DNA of 64,000 nt. Origin: DASQEH01 sp038239485. GTDB taxonomy: Bacteria > Actinomycetota > Actinomycetes > Propionibacteriales > Nocardioidaceae. This document shows positions 41,930 through 49,730 of this stretch, in pieces. The stretch lies in assembly GCA_038239485.1 (NCBI GenBank), contig JBBSET010000002.1, positions 1 to 64,000 on the forward strand, written 5' to 3'. Below the pieces are notes generated by a model that ran no database searches, was not told where the DNA came from, and was given only the letters and a program-made list of their open reading frames with translations. Positions within the stretch are counted from its first letter, which is position 1. Every line of letters begins with the position of its first letter. Position numbers and translations under genes: made by a program.

Positions 41930-42676
41930 ATGACCACCAAGACCAAGCTCAGCGTCCTCTCGCTCACCGCGAGTGTGCTGATGGCCCTCGGGGCCAACGG
42001 CGCCTATGCCAGCACCCCACCGTCGACGCCGACTATCGTGTCCAGTTGGCAGATGAACGAGCCCACCGGCACCGCTGTCATGGTGGACTCGGGTCCTAAC
42101 CACCTCAACGGTTCGGTGGTACCCGGTGACCAGCCGGGCACCAACGGCGTGAACGCAACCGGCACGTACTACAACTGGGTGCACCGCTGCCCGACGTGCA
42201 CGCCGGTCGATGACACCCGGGTGATCGAGGTGCAGGACCCGCTCAGCCTCACCGAGCCGGTGGACCCGAACGTGACGTACGCGCTGGAGTTCCAGATCCG
42301 CACCACCTACTTGGCGGGCAACGTGATGCAGAAGGGTCACTCCAGCGCCAAGGGCGGCCAGATCAAGGTCCAGAACGTCGGCGGCGACGTCCAGTGCCTG
42401 TTCAAGGGTGCCAACGGCGTCCGGGTAGGCACCGGGTCATCCAAAGTAGCTCCGCTCAACGACGGGGTGTGGCACGACGTCCGTTGCGTGCACACCGCTA
42501 CCAAGGTCCAGGAGTACGTGGACGGCGTGCTGGTTGCCGCCAAGATCGGCAGCACCGGGCCGATCACCAACACCGCCCCGTTCAGCATGGGCGGCAAGAC
42601 CAACTGCAACCAGACCACCGTCACCTGCGACTACTACTCCGGCGACCTCGACGCGGTCACGATCTCCACCGGGTAA
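41930..42676 (+). CDS. secreted LamG/concanavalin-like domain protein
   Basis: 248 residues. Signal peptide 1-27 (KLSVLSLTASVLMALGANGAYA, cleavage about AYA/ST). Mature part is one LamG/ConA-like domain (SSWQMNEPTGTAVMVDSGPNHLNGSV..., DGVWHDVRCVHTATKVQEYVDGVLVAAKIGS). Two Cys pairs (HRCPTCTP and NCNQTTVTCDY) may form disulfides. Probably a carbohydrate-binding extracellular protein. SD GGAAGGAA eight bases upstream. First of three secreted genes in the insert. Confidence 0.85.
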   Translation: MTTKTKLSVLSLTASVLMALGANGAYASTPPSTPTIVSSWQMNEPTGTAVMVDSGPNHLNGSVVPGDQPGTNGVNATGTYYNWVHRCPTCTPVDDTRVIEVQDPLSLTEPVDPNVTYALEFQIRTTYLAGNVMQKGHSSAKGGQIKVQNVGGDVQCLFKGANGVRVGTGSSKVAPLNDGVWHDVRCVHTATKVQEYVDGVLVAAKIGSTGPITNTAPFSMGGKTNCNQTTVTCDYYSGDLDAVTISTG

Positions 42677-42738
42677 CACACAACCATGCCATTGATTCAG
42701 TTGGGGCATCCACCCCTTTTCAGCTTGAAGAGGTCTCT

Positions 42739-43743
42739 GTGATCCGATCCTTTCGCGTGGTCCTGATCCTCGTGACAGGCGTTGCCATCGTCACGCTGGC
42801 TCTGTCGTTCGGTCCGTTCGCTGGAGTGACGCCTCAAGCTCACGCCGACATCGGTGACCCGGTGATCGGGGCAGTGGGCGACATGGCCTGCGGCTCCTCC
42901 GACCGCTCCTTCAACAACAACCAGGGCAAGCCGCTGGCCTGTGCTGAGCAGCGCACTTCAGACGCGATGCTGGCCGACCCGACCATCACCTCGGTGCTCG
43001 GGCTCGGGGACTACCAGTACGACTGTGGGGACACCGCCGACTACGCGGTCTCCTACGACCCTTCCTGGGGTCGGATGGACTCCCGGATGAATCCGGTCGC
43101 CGGGAATCACGAGTACAAGACCGGTAACGACGTCTTCGGCCACCCGTGCCCGACGACGAACAAGACCGCCACCAACTTCTTCACCCACTTCGGTGCCTCA
43201 TCCCACCCAGAGACCGGCGGGCACTTCTCGTTCGACCTCGGCACCTGGCACCTGATCGGGCTGAACGGCAACTGCACCGCTTCCGGAGTGGGCGGCTGCA
43301 CCGACACCTCGGCCCAGACCACCTGGCTCAAGGCCGACCTGGCTTCGACCCTCCAGCCGTGCATCCTGGCGTTCTGGCACCAGCCGCTGTACACCGGGTT
43401 AGCTAACAACGCTGGCTGGAACCGGGTCTACCGGCCGTGGTGGAACGCCTTGCAGGCAGCCGGTGCCGATGTGGTGCTCAACGGCCACATCCACAACTAC
43501 CAGCGCTACCCGGCTCTGGACGACAACGGTGTCCAGACTCCCGCTGGGATCACTGAGTACGTCGCCGGTACCGGAGGGGAAAAGCAGGTGCTGACCTCCG
43601 CAGCAGCCGCCGTGGCCCCACTCGCCTGGGCCAAGTCGTTCGGCTACCTGCGGATGACACTGCTACCCGCCGGCTGGACCGCCGACTTCGTTGACACCAC
43701 CGGTACCGTGCTCGACTCAAGCTCAGGAGTGTGTCATGTCTAA
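42739..43743 (+). CDS. secreted metallophosphoesterase
   Basis: 334 residues, signal peptide (VVLILVTGVAIVTLALSFGPFAGV..., about 1-36). Calcineurin-like motifs: GAVGDMAC (D), LGLGDYQYDCG (GD), PVAGNHEY (GNH), FWHQPLYTG (H) and NGHIHNYQRY (GHxH). Purple-acid-phosphatase-like outer-surface hydrolase; substrate unknown. GTG start with GAAGAGG five bases upstream. Overlaps the next gene by eight bases, so the two are coupled. Confidence 0.88.
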   Translation: MIRSFRVVLILVTGVAIVTLALSFGPFAGVTPQAHADIGDPVIGAVGDMACGSSDRSFNNNQGKPLACAEQRTSDAMLADPTITSVLGLGDYQYDCGDTADYAVSYDPSWGRMDSRMNPVAGNHEYKTGNDVFGHPCPTTNKTATNFFTHFGASSHPETGGHFSFDLGTWHLIGLNGNCTASGVGGCTDTSAQTTWLKADLASTLQPCILAFWHQPLYTGLANNAGWNRVYRPWWNALQAAGADVVLNGHIHNYQRYPALDDNGVQTPAGITEYVAGTGGEKQVLTSAAAAVAPLAWAKSFGYLRMTLLPAGWTADFVDTTGTVLDSSSGVCHV

Positions 43744-44731
43744 GTGTCAGCGTATGTCTCAGCGCCTCGCAGTGGCGGCGGTGGCTCTTGGGCTGATGGT
43801 GGCCCCAGTAGCGGCCCAGGGGGCCTCAGTGACCTCCCCGATGGCCTTCGGGGTCTTCCCGACCACGGCCACCAAGACGGCTACCCAGGCTTTCGAGACC
43901 ACGGCAGGACGCCAAATGGCGTTCATCCGGGTCTACGACCGGTGGGACGACACCTTCCCTGATGCCAACACCACCTGGATGCAGTCCACCGGGCACAGCC
44001 TGTTCCTCAGCATCAAGACCCGGACCAAAGCCGGTGTCAACCTGAGTTGGCAGGCCATCGCCGACGCCCAGCCGGGCGACCCGCTGTACGTCGACATGCA
44101 ACGGTGGGCAGCTCAGATAAAGAGCTACGGGACCGAGATCTACGTGACCTTCAACCACGAGCCCGACACCACCCACTCTCAGGCCAGTGGCACCCCGGCT
44201 GCCTACATCGCGGCCTACCAGAAGTTCGTCACGGTGATGAGAGCAGAGGGCGTCACCAATGCCAAGTGGGCGTGGACCACGGCGGCCCGCAACTACGGCT
44301 TGGGCAAGCCCGCCCAATACGCCCCGAACTACTACCCCGGCGACGCCTACATCGACGTGATGGCCATCGATGCCTACAACATCTACTGCAAGACCAAGAC
44401 CGGCACCTGGGCCAACCCCTGGCGGTCACTGGAGACGATCATCACCCCCTTCATGCAGTTCGCGGCCCTGCACCCCGGCCCTGCACTCATGGTGGCTGAG
44501 TTCGGTACCAGCGAGGACCCGGCCAACCCCACCGCCAAGGCCGACTGGATCACCGCTGCTGACCAACTGTTCAAGCAGCCCGGCTACGAGCGCTTCGAGG
44601 CCGTCGCCTACTGGAACACCACCAGCCATACCTACGCCAACTGCGACTTCAAGATCGGCTCCAGCCCAGCTTCCCAGGCCGCATTCAACGCGATGGCCGC
44701 CGACCCCTTCTACTCCGGCACCGTGTCATGA
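43736..44731 (+). CDS. secreted GH26-like glycoside hydrolase
   Basis: 331 residues. Signal peptide 1-30 (LAVAAVALGLMVAPVAAQGA). Glycoside hydrolase clan A features: acid/base Glu in TFNHEPDTTHS and nucleophile Glu in MVAEFGTSEDP, with IDVMAIDAYNIYC between. Resembles GH26 mannanase-like proteins; the actual glycan is unknown. ATG at 43736 preceded by AGGAG. With the LamG protein it suggests polysaccharide modification outside the cell. Confidence 0.82.
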   Translation: MSKCQRMSQRLAVAAVALGLMVAPVAAQGASVTSPMAFGVFPTTATKTATQAFETTAGRQMAFIRVYDRWDDTFPDANTTWMQSTGHSLFLSIKTRTKAGVNLSWQAIADAQPGDPLYVDMQRWAAQIKSYGTEIYVTFNHEPDTTHSQASGTPAAYIAAYQKFVTVMRAEGVTNAKWAWTTAARNYGLGKPAQYAPNYYPGDAYIDVMAIDAYNIYCKTKTGTWANPWRSLETIITPFMQFAALHPGPALMVAEFGTSEDPANPTAKADWITAADQLFKQPGYERFEAVAYWNTTSHTYANCDFKIGSSPASQAAFNAMAADPFYSGTVS

Positions 44732-44741
44732 AAGAACCCAG

Positions 44742-44935
44742 ATGATCCGTACAGTCTTCGTGGCCTCTCGCTGCCGCCGTGACGCTGCCCGACGCTGTGA
44801 GCCGGGTCGGTCGCTACTGACGCCACCAACCGATCATCGCGGCCAACTCCAACGCGGGTCTCGTCGTCGGCAGCACGATGAGCCTCGGGCAAGGCGGCCG
44901 ACTCAACCCGATAGCAATCAGGCCGTCTGACGATT
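44742..44935 (+). pseudogene. broken secreted-protein gene
   Basis: ATG then MIRTVFVA in one frame continues as LAAAVTLPDAVSRVGRY in the next (signal-peptide-like) and, after another shift, PIIAANSNAGLVVGSTMSLGQ. Reads like the start of a fourth exported protein disrupted by frameshifts. No long match to support a family. Confidence 0.3.
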
Positions 44936-44994
44936 GTCGGCTACGGTCCCAGCGCATGACGATTGGCCCACTATAAGGAAGTTTGAGAGGACTC

Positions 44995-45009
44995 TCCGCT
45001 GGGAATGAG
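44995..45009 (+). repeat. right 15-bp direct repeat
   Basis: TCCGCTGGGAATGAG, identical to 41428-41442. Here it belongs to no gene. Confidence 0.85.
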
Positions 45010-45028
45010 CGGCGCTGAGAGTGACCGC

Positions 45029-45229
45029 TCAGGTGGTGTGGTCGCCGCTGAGCACGTGCATCCGGTCGCCGGGTGCACCATCCTCGAGAATCGACCAGGC
45101 CGACGGAGAGAATGTCAGCTCGTGACCGTCCCCCGTGTGAACGACGAGGAGGCCGTGGTCGTTGAACCGGTAGTGGGCCTCGTCGCCGTATAGCTGCGAG
45201 TCCTTCGGGCCGTGCAAGGTGAAAGCCAT
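45029..45229 (-). CDS. small protein of unknown function
   Basis: 66 residues from ATG at 45229 (MAFTLHGPKDSQLYGDEAHY). Acidic, no membrane segment; sequence FNDHGLLVVHTGDGHELTFSPSAWSILEDG reads as beta strands. GGGAG about ten bases before the ATG; an in-frame upstream ATG (45265) has no support. In the ancestral arrangement it would have been tail to tail with the ABC permease gene. Confidence 0.6.
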   Translation of the reverse strand: MAFTLHGPKDSQLYGDEAHYRFNDHGLLVVHTGDGHELTFSPSAWSILEDGAPGDRMHVLSGDHTT

Positions 45230-45307
45230 CTGCAGAGTCTCCCACGACTGACTGAGAAGTCGCACTCCCAGGCACGACGCGCAGACATGAGCACCCGGGC
45301 GGGCAGG

Positions 45308-45313
45308 GATACT
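45308..45313 (+). promoter_or_regulatory. -10 element of ctaA (leaderless)
   Basis: GATACT, six bases, ATG at 45320; no SD visible. Confidence 0.45.
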
Positions 45314-45319
45314 GACGTC

Positions 45320-46252
45320 ATGGGAGTGACAAAGCTGATGACGCCGTCATCGTCGACGGAGCGGTCGGGGCCGTCCAGCCGGCGCCTCCTCAAGCGTCTC
45401 ACGGTCGCGACCCTCGTGGCCAACATCGTCATCGTCTTCACCGGCGCCACCGTCAGGCTGACCGGCTCGGGACTGGGCTGCCCGAGCTGGCCCCGCTGCT
45501 CGGGCGGGTCGTTCGTCGTGCATGACGCCCTCGGTGTGCACGGCTTCGTCGAGTTCAGCAACCGGATGCTGACCTTCGTCCTCACGGCCGTGGTGCTGAC
45601 CACATGGGTGGCGGCGATGCGCTTCCAGCCGCGGCGCAGGTCGATCAGGCGGCTGGCGACGGCCCTGCTCGTCGGCATCCCCGCTCAGGCGCTGCTCGGC
45701 GGCGTGACCGTGCTCAGCGACCTGAACCCGTGGGTGGTGGCCCTGCACCTGCTGCTGTCGCTGGCACTCATCGCCACTGCCGTCGTCCTGGTCCGGCGCG
45801 TCGACGAGGAGGACCGACCTCCACAGCCCACGGTCCCGAGGCCGGTCCTGGTCCTCGCCAGGGCCACGTTCGTCGCGGCGTGGGCGGTGCTCTACGTCGG
45901 CACGGTAGTCACCGGCTCCGGCCCGCACGCCGGCGACGCGAGCTCGCCCCGCACCGGCCTTCGCCCCGCCGCCGTGGCGCAGTTCCACGCAGACCTGGTG
46001 TTCCTGCTGGTCGGTCTCACCATCGGCACCCTGGTCGCCTTCAAGGTCACCAAGGCTCCCGAACGGGCGCAGCGGGCGGCGACATGGCTGTTGGGGATCG
46101 AGCTGACTCAGGGTGTCGTCGGGTTCACCCAGTACTTCACCAACCTCCCGGTCGCGCTGGTGGCGATCCACGTCCTCGGGGCCGCGCTCATCAGCGCCGC
46201 GGTGACCTGGGTCCTGCTCGGCACGCGCGACCGAGGACTGCTCCGGCTGTAA
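45320..46252 (+). CDS. ctaA: heme A synthase (COX15/CtaA)
   Basis: 310 residues, about eight membrane helices in two four-helix halves. Oxidises the C8 methyl of heme O to give heme A. Conserved FTGATVRLTGSGLGCPSWPRC with the Cys pair, HGFVEFSNRMLT with heme His, VVALHLLLSL, VVTGSGPHAGDAS, AQFHADLVF and AIHVLGAALI. ATG at 45320 follows a GATACT element; ATG at 45338 is the alternative. Tail to tail with ctaB. Confidence 0.93.
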   Translation: MGVTKLMTPSSSTERSGPSSRRLLKRLTVATLVANIVIVFTGATVRLTGSGLGCPSWPRCSGGSFVVHDALGVHGFVEFSNRMLTFVLTAVVLTTWVAAMRFQPRRRSIRRLATALLVGIPAQALLGGVTVLSDLNPWVVALHLLLSLALIATAVVLVRRVDEEDRPPQPTVPRPVLVLARATFVAAWAVLYVGTVVTGSGPHAGDASSPRTGLRPAAVAQFHADLVFLLVGLTIGTLVAFKVTKAPERAQRAATWLLGIELTQGVVGFTQYFTNLPVALVAIHVLGAALISAAVTWVLLGTRDRGLLRL

Positions 46253-46253
46253 C

Positions 46254-46299
46254 GGCGTGCGCCGCCGGGTCACCTGGAGGCGGCATGCGCCGCCGGGTC
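46254..46299. repeat. direct repeat between ctaA and ctaB stops
   Basis: GGCGTGCGCCGCCGGGTC (46254-46271) and GGCATGCGCCGCCGGGTC (46282-46299), 17 of 18 identical, starting one base after the ctaA stop. GGCG/CGCC and CCGCC/GGCGG parts can also pair as a hairpin, so it may act as a weak two-way terminator. Confidence 0.6.
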
Positions 46300-46307
46300 G
46301 TTGGGCG

Positions 46308-47288
46308 TCAGCGCATCAGCAGCGGGTCGATCGCCACCGCCAGGAAGAGCAACGCCAAGTAGGCATTCGAGAAGTGGAACAGCCGCATCGGCTTCAGCTC
46401 GACGGCGTCCTCCGTCGTTCGCGCGCGATGCAGCAGCGCGTAGGACTCCACGATGAGGACGCCCCCGAGTGCGGCGGCGACGACCGGGTAGAACCAGCCG
46501 GTCGAGGCGACGGGCCACAGCAGCAGTGACGTGGCGACCGTTGCCCAGCTGTAGGCGACGATCTGCCGACCGACCTCGAACGACGTCGCCACCACCGGCA
46601 GCATCGGCACGGAGGCGGCGGCGTAGTCCGACCGGTAGCGGATCGCCAGCGACCAGAAGTGCGGCGGCGTCCAGAAGAAGACCACCAGGAACAGCACGAC
46701 CGGGGGCCAGGCCAGCGACCCGGTGACGGCGGTCCAGCCGATCAGGGCGGGAAAGCAGCCGGCCGCACCGCCCCACACGATGTTCTGCGAGGTACGCCGC
46801 TTGAGCAGCATCGTGTACCCCAGCACGTAGAAGACATTCGCCGTCAGGGCGAGCAGCGCCGACAGCCAGTTGACCGCAACGCCGAGCAACAGGGTCGCCA
46901 GCAGTCCCAGCGAGAGGCCGAAGGCGAGCGCCGACCGGGCAGACACCTGGTGGCGTGGCAACGGCCGGCGCCGGGTGCGCATCATCTGCTCGTCGATGTC
47001 TCGGTCGAGCACGCAGTTGAGCGAGTTGGCGCTGCCGGCTGCGAGCGTTCCGCCGACGACCGTGGCGAGCACCAGCCACGGCGACGGCACTCCGCCGTCG
47101 GCCAGGAACATCACCGGCACCGTGGTCAGGAGCAGTAGCTCGACGATGCGGGGCTTGGTGAGCGCGACGTAGGAGCCGAGCACGTCCAGCCAGCGCCTGA
47201 CGTCCGGCGCGGGTGACGCCCTGCCTCCGGGATCGGCGGCCACCGGCTCCTGGGAAAACACAGGAGCGGGCTGGTTGACGGCCGTCAC
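46308..47288 (-). CDS. ctaB: heme O synthase (protoheme farnesyltransferase)
   Basis: 326 residues, about nine helices, UbiA family. Prenyl-diphosphate motifs NSLNCVLDRDIDEQMMRTRRRPLP and the loop WTPPHFWSLAIRYRSDYAAASVPMLP. Farnesylates heme B to heme O for CtaA, convergent next door. GTG at 47288 has GAGG five bases upstream; GTG at 47294 is possible. Divergent from tkt. Confidence 0.94.
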   Translation of the reverse strand: MTAVNQPAPVFSQEPVAADPGGRASPAPDVRRWLDVLGSYVALTKPRIVELLLLTTVPVMFLADGGVPSPWLVLATVVGGTLAAGSANSLNCVLDRDIDEQMMRTRRRPLPRHQVSARSALAFGLSLGLLATLLLGVAVNWLSALLALTANVFYVLGYTMLLKRRTSQNIVWGGAAGCFPALIGWTAVTGSLAWPPVVLFLVVFFWTPPHFWSLAIRYRSDYAAASVPMLPVVATSFEVGRQIVAYSWATVATSLLLWPVASTGWFYPVVAAALGGVLIVESYALLHRARTTEDAVELKPMRLFHFSNAYLALLFLAVAIDPLLMR

Positions 47289-47549
47289 TGACACCTCGGG
47301 ATCGCTGGGTCCTGCACTGGGTCATGCTCCAGCCACGCGCCCGCAGACACGTGGTCGAGCCTGGTACGTCGAGCAGTGTAATCCTGGCCGGGGCAGCCTG
47401 CCGTGGCGGGCACATCAGGGCCTCGGTCACCAGCCGACCGCGAGAGGCGGCGCTTCGCCAGATGGCAGTAGGCTCGTCACTCGTGGTTGCGCGCGGCCGT
47501 CAGAGTCGGCCGCGACCCCGGAGACGACCTCGAGGAAGGACCTACCGCT

Positions 47550-49670
47550 GTGGCCAGCGAACGCCCCCAGACGTACCCGAAGCTCGAATGGTCGGTGATC
47601 GACGATCGTGCCGTCGATACGGTCAGGGTTCTGGCGATGGACGCCGTGCAGAAGGTCGGGAACGGCCATCCCGGCACGGCGATGAGCCTGGCGCCGGCGG
47701 CATACCTGATCTGGCAGAAGCTGATGCGTCACAACCCGGCGGACCCGAGCTGGCCGGGCCGGGACCGTTTCGTCCTGTCCTGCGGGCACTCGAGCCTGAC
47801 CCTCTACATCCAGCTCTACCTCGCCGGCTACGGCCTCGAGCTCGCCGACCTGGAGGCGCTGCGAGTCTGGGGCGGCCTCACCCCGGGTCACCCCGAGCAC
47901 GGGCACACGACGGGGGTCGAGACGACGACCGGCCCGCTCGGTCAGGGGGTCGGCAACGCGGTAGGCATGGCGATGGCGGCGCGGCGCGAACGTGGCCTCT
48001 TCGACCCCGAGCCGGCGCTCGGACAGAGCCTGTTCGACCATGACGTGTTCGTGATCGCCAGCGACGGCGACCTCGAGGAGGGCGTCAGCGCCGAGGCCAG
48101 CTCGCTCGCCGGCCACCAGCAGCTCGGCAACCTGGTGTTGCTCTACGACAACAACAAGATCTCCATCGAGGACAACACGGCCGTCGCGTTCAGCGAGGAC
48201 GTCACCAAGCGCTACGAAGCCTACGGCTGGCACGTCCAGGAGGTCGACTGGACGAACGGTGGCAAGGGGTACACCGAGGACGTCCCGGCGCTGTTCGAGG
48301 CCTTCGCCAAGGCCAAGGCCGAGACCGGCCGACCCAGCTTCATCTCGCTGCGCACCATCATCGCGTGGCCTGCGCCGGACGCCCAGAACACAGGCAAGGC
48401 GCACGGCTCCGCGCTCGGTGACAAGGAGGTTGCCGCGACCAAGAAGGTGCTCGGCTTCAACCCCGAGCGGACCTTCGACGTCGACGCGGCCGTCATCGAG
48501 CACACCCGCTCGGCGATCGAGCGAGGCAAGCTGCTCCAGTCGGCCTGGCAGGAGAAGTACGACGCCTGGGCGGCCAGGGCCGGGTCCCGCAAGGAGCTCT
48601 TCGAGCGGATGCGCACCCGCACCCTGCCGGAGGGCTGGGCCGACGCGCTGCCGGCCTTCGACGCCGACCCCAAGGGCGTCGCCACGCGAGTGGCGTCCGG
48701 CGACGTGCTCACGGCCATCGCCCCGGAGCTCCCCGAGCTGTGGGGCGGGTCGGCCGACCTGGCCGGCTCCAACAACACCACCCCCAAGGGCCAGCCGAGC
48801 TTCATCCCGCCCGAGCACTCCACCAAGGAGTGGAGCGGCGACTGGTACGGGCGGGTGCTGCACTTCGGCATCCGCGAGCACGCTATGGGGGCGATCCTCA
48901 ACGGCATCGCGCTGCACGGCGGCACCAGGCCGTACGGCGGCACCTTCCTCGTCTTCTCCGACTACATGCGCGGGTCCGTGCGGCTGGCCGCGCTGATGCA
49001 GCTCCCCGTCACATACGTCTGGACCCACGACTCGATCGGGCTCGGCGAGGACGGCCCGACCCACCAGCCGATCGAGCATCTCACCGCGCTGCGTGCGATC
49101 CCCGGCCTCGACGTCGTCCGGCCCGCCGACGCGAACGAGACGGTCGCCGCTTGGAAGGCGATCCTCGAGCATCCCGACCGCCCGACCGGCCTCGCCCTGA
49201 CCAGGCAGAACGTGCCGACCTTCCCGCGCGGCACCGACGGGTACGCCGACACCTCCGGCGTCATCCGCGGCGGATACACCCTTCTGGACGTCGACGGCGG
49301 CGCCCCCGACGTCATCCTCGTCGGGACCGGGTCGGAGGTCCAGATCGCGGTGGCCGCCCGCAAGCAGCTTGCCGCCGACGGCATCCGTGCCCGGGTCGTG
49401 TCGATGCCGTGCCAGGAGTGGTTCGAGGCGCAGGACAAGGCCTATCGCGACCAGGTCCTTCCTCCCATCGTCAAGGCGCGGGTCTCCGTCGAGGCCGGCA
49501 TCGCGATGAGCTGGCGCGGCATCGTCGGCGACGCCGGCAGAAGCGTGTCGATCGAGCACTTCGGCGCCTCCGCCGACTACCAGCGGCTCTACACCGAGTT
49601 CGGGATGACCGCGGAGGCCGTCACCCAAGCCGCAAAAGACAGCATCCTCGCCGCGTCCGCGGCGCACTGA
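47550..49670 (+). CDS. tkt: transketolase
   Basis: 706 residues, thiamine-diphosphate enzyme of the pentose phosphate pathway. MDAVQKVGNGHPGTAMSLAPAAYL, HGHTTGVETTTGPLGQGVGNAVGMA, ThDP motif SDGDLEEGVS...LYDNNKISIE, catalytic-half GIREHAMGAILNG, TYVWTHDSIGLGEDGPTHQPIEH. GTG at 47550 with AGGAAGGA upstream. First gene of the tkt-tal-pgi-zwf-opcA-pgl operon. Confidence 0.96.
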   Translation: MASERPQTYPKLEWSVIDDRAVDTVRVLAMDAVQKVGNGHPGTAMSLAPAAYLIWQKLMRHNPADPSWPGRDRFVLSCGHSSLTLYIQLYLAGYGLELADLEALRVWGGLTPGHPEHGHTTGVETTTGPLGQGVGNAVGMAMAARRERGLFDPEPALGQSLFDHDVFVIASDGDLEEGVSAEASSLAGHQQLGNLVLLYDNNKISIEDNTAVAFSEDVTKRYEAYGWHVQEVDWTNGGKGYTEDVPALFEAFAKAKAETGRPSFISLRTIIAWPAPDAQNTGKAHGSALGDKEVAATKKVLGFNPERTFDVDAAVIEHTRSAIERGKLLQSAWQEKYDAWAARAGSRKELFERMRTRTLPEGWADALPAFDADPKGVATRVASGDVLTAIAPELPELWGGSADLAGSNNTTPKGQPSFIPPEHSTKEWSGDWYGRVLHFGIREHAMGAILNGIALHGGTRPYGGTFLVFSDYMRGSVRLAALMQLPVTYVWTHDSIGLGEDGPTHQPIEHLTALRAIPGLDVVRPADANETVAAWKAILEHPDRPTGLALTRQNVPTFPRGTDGYADTSGVIRGGYTLLDVDGGAPDVILVGTGSEVQIAVAARKQLAADGIRARVVSMPCQEWFEAQDKAYRDQVLPPIVKARVSVEAGIAMSWRGIVGDAGRSVSIEHFGASADYQRLYTEFGMTAEAVTQAAKDSILAASAAH

Positions 49671-49720
49671 TCCCGCAGGCAGCACGGATCCCCCAGGCAA
49701 TACTGATCCCCCCAGGCAAA
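49667..49720 (+). repeat. three tandem 18-bp repeats between tkt and tal
   Basis: CTGATCCCGCAGGCAGCA, CGGATCCCCCAGGCAATA and CTGATCCCCCCAGGCAAA at 49667-49684, 49685-49702 and 49703-49720. The first contains the tkt stop; the last runs into the tal ribosome-binding site. Confidence 0.85.
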
Positions 49721-49730
49721 GGACCCCCTC

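Larger units (their letters stand above)
41428..45009. mobile_element. putative inserted segment bounded by 15-bp direct repeats
   Basis: TCCGCTGGGAATGAG occurs exactly at 41428-41442 and 44995-45009. Between them lie AT-richer intergenic sequence, a broken serine-recombinase fragment, three secreted-protein genes and a broken fourth. Removing one repeat and the insert would leave the permease stop about 20 bp from the next gene, as elsewhere in this compact DNA. No intact integrase or transposase is present, so mechanism is inference. Confidence 0.55.

Noticed and set aside
41600..42340. 246-codon minus-strand frame overlapping the LamG gene
   Set aside because: No recognisable domain and antisense to a gene with signal peptide and SD.
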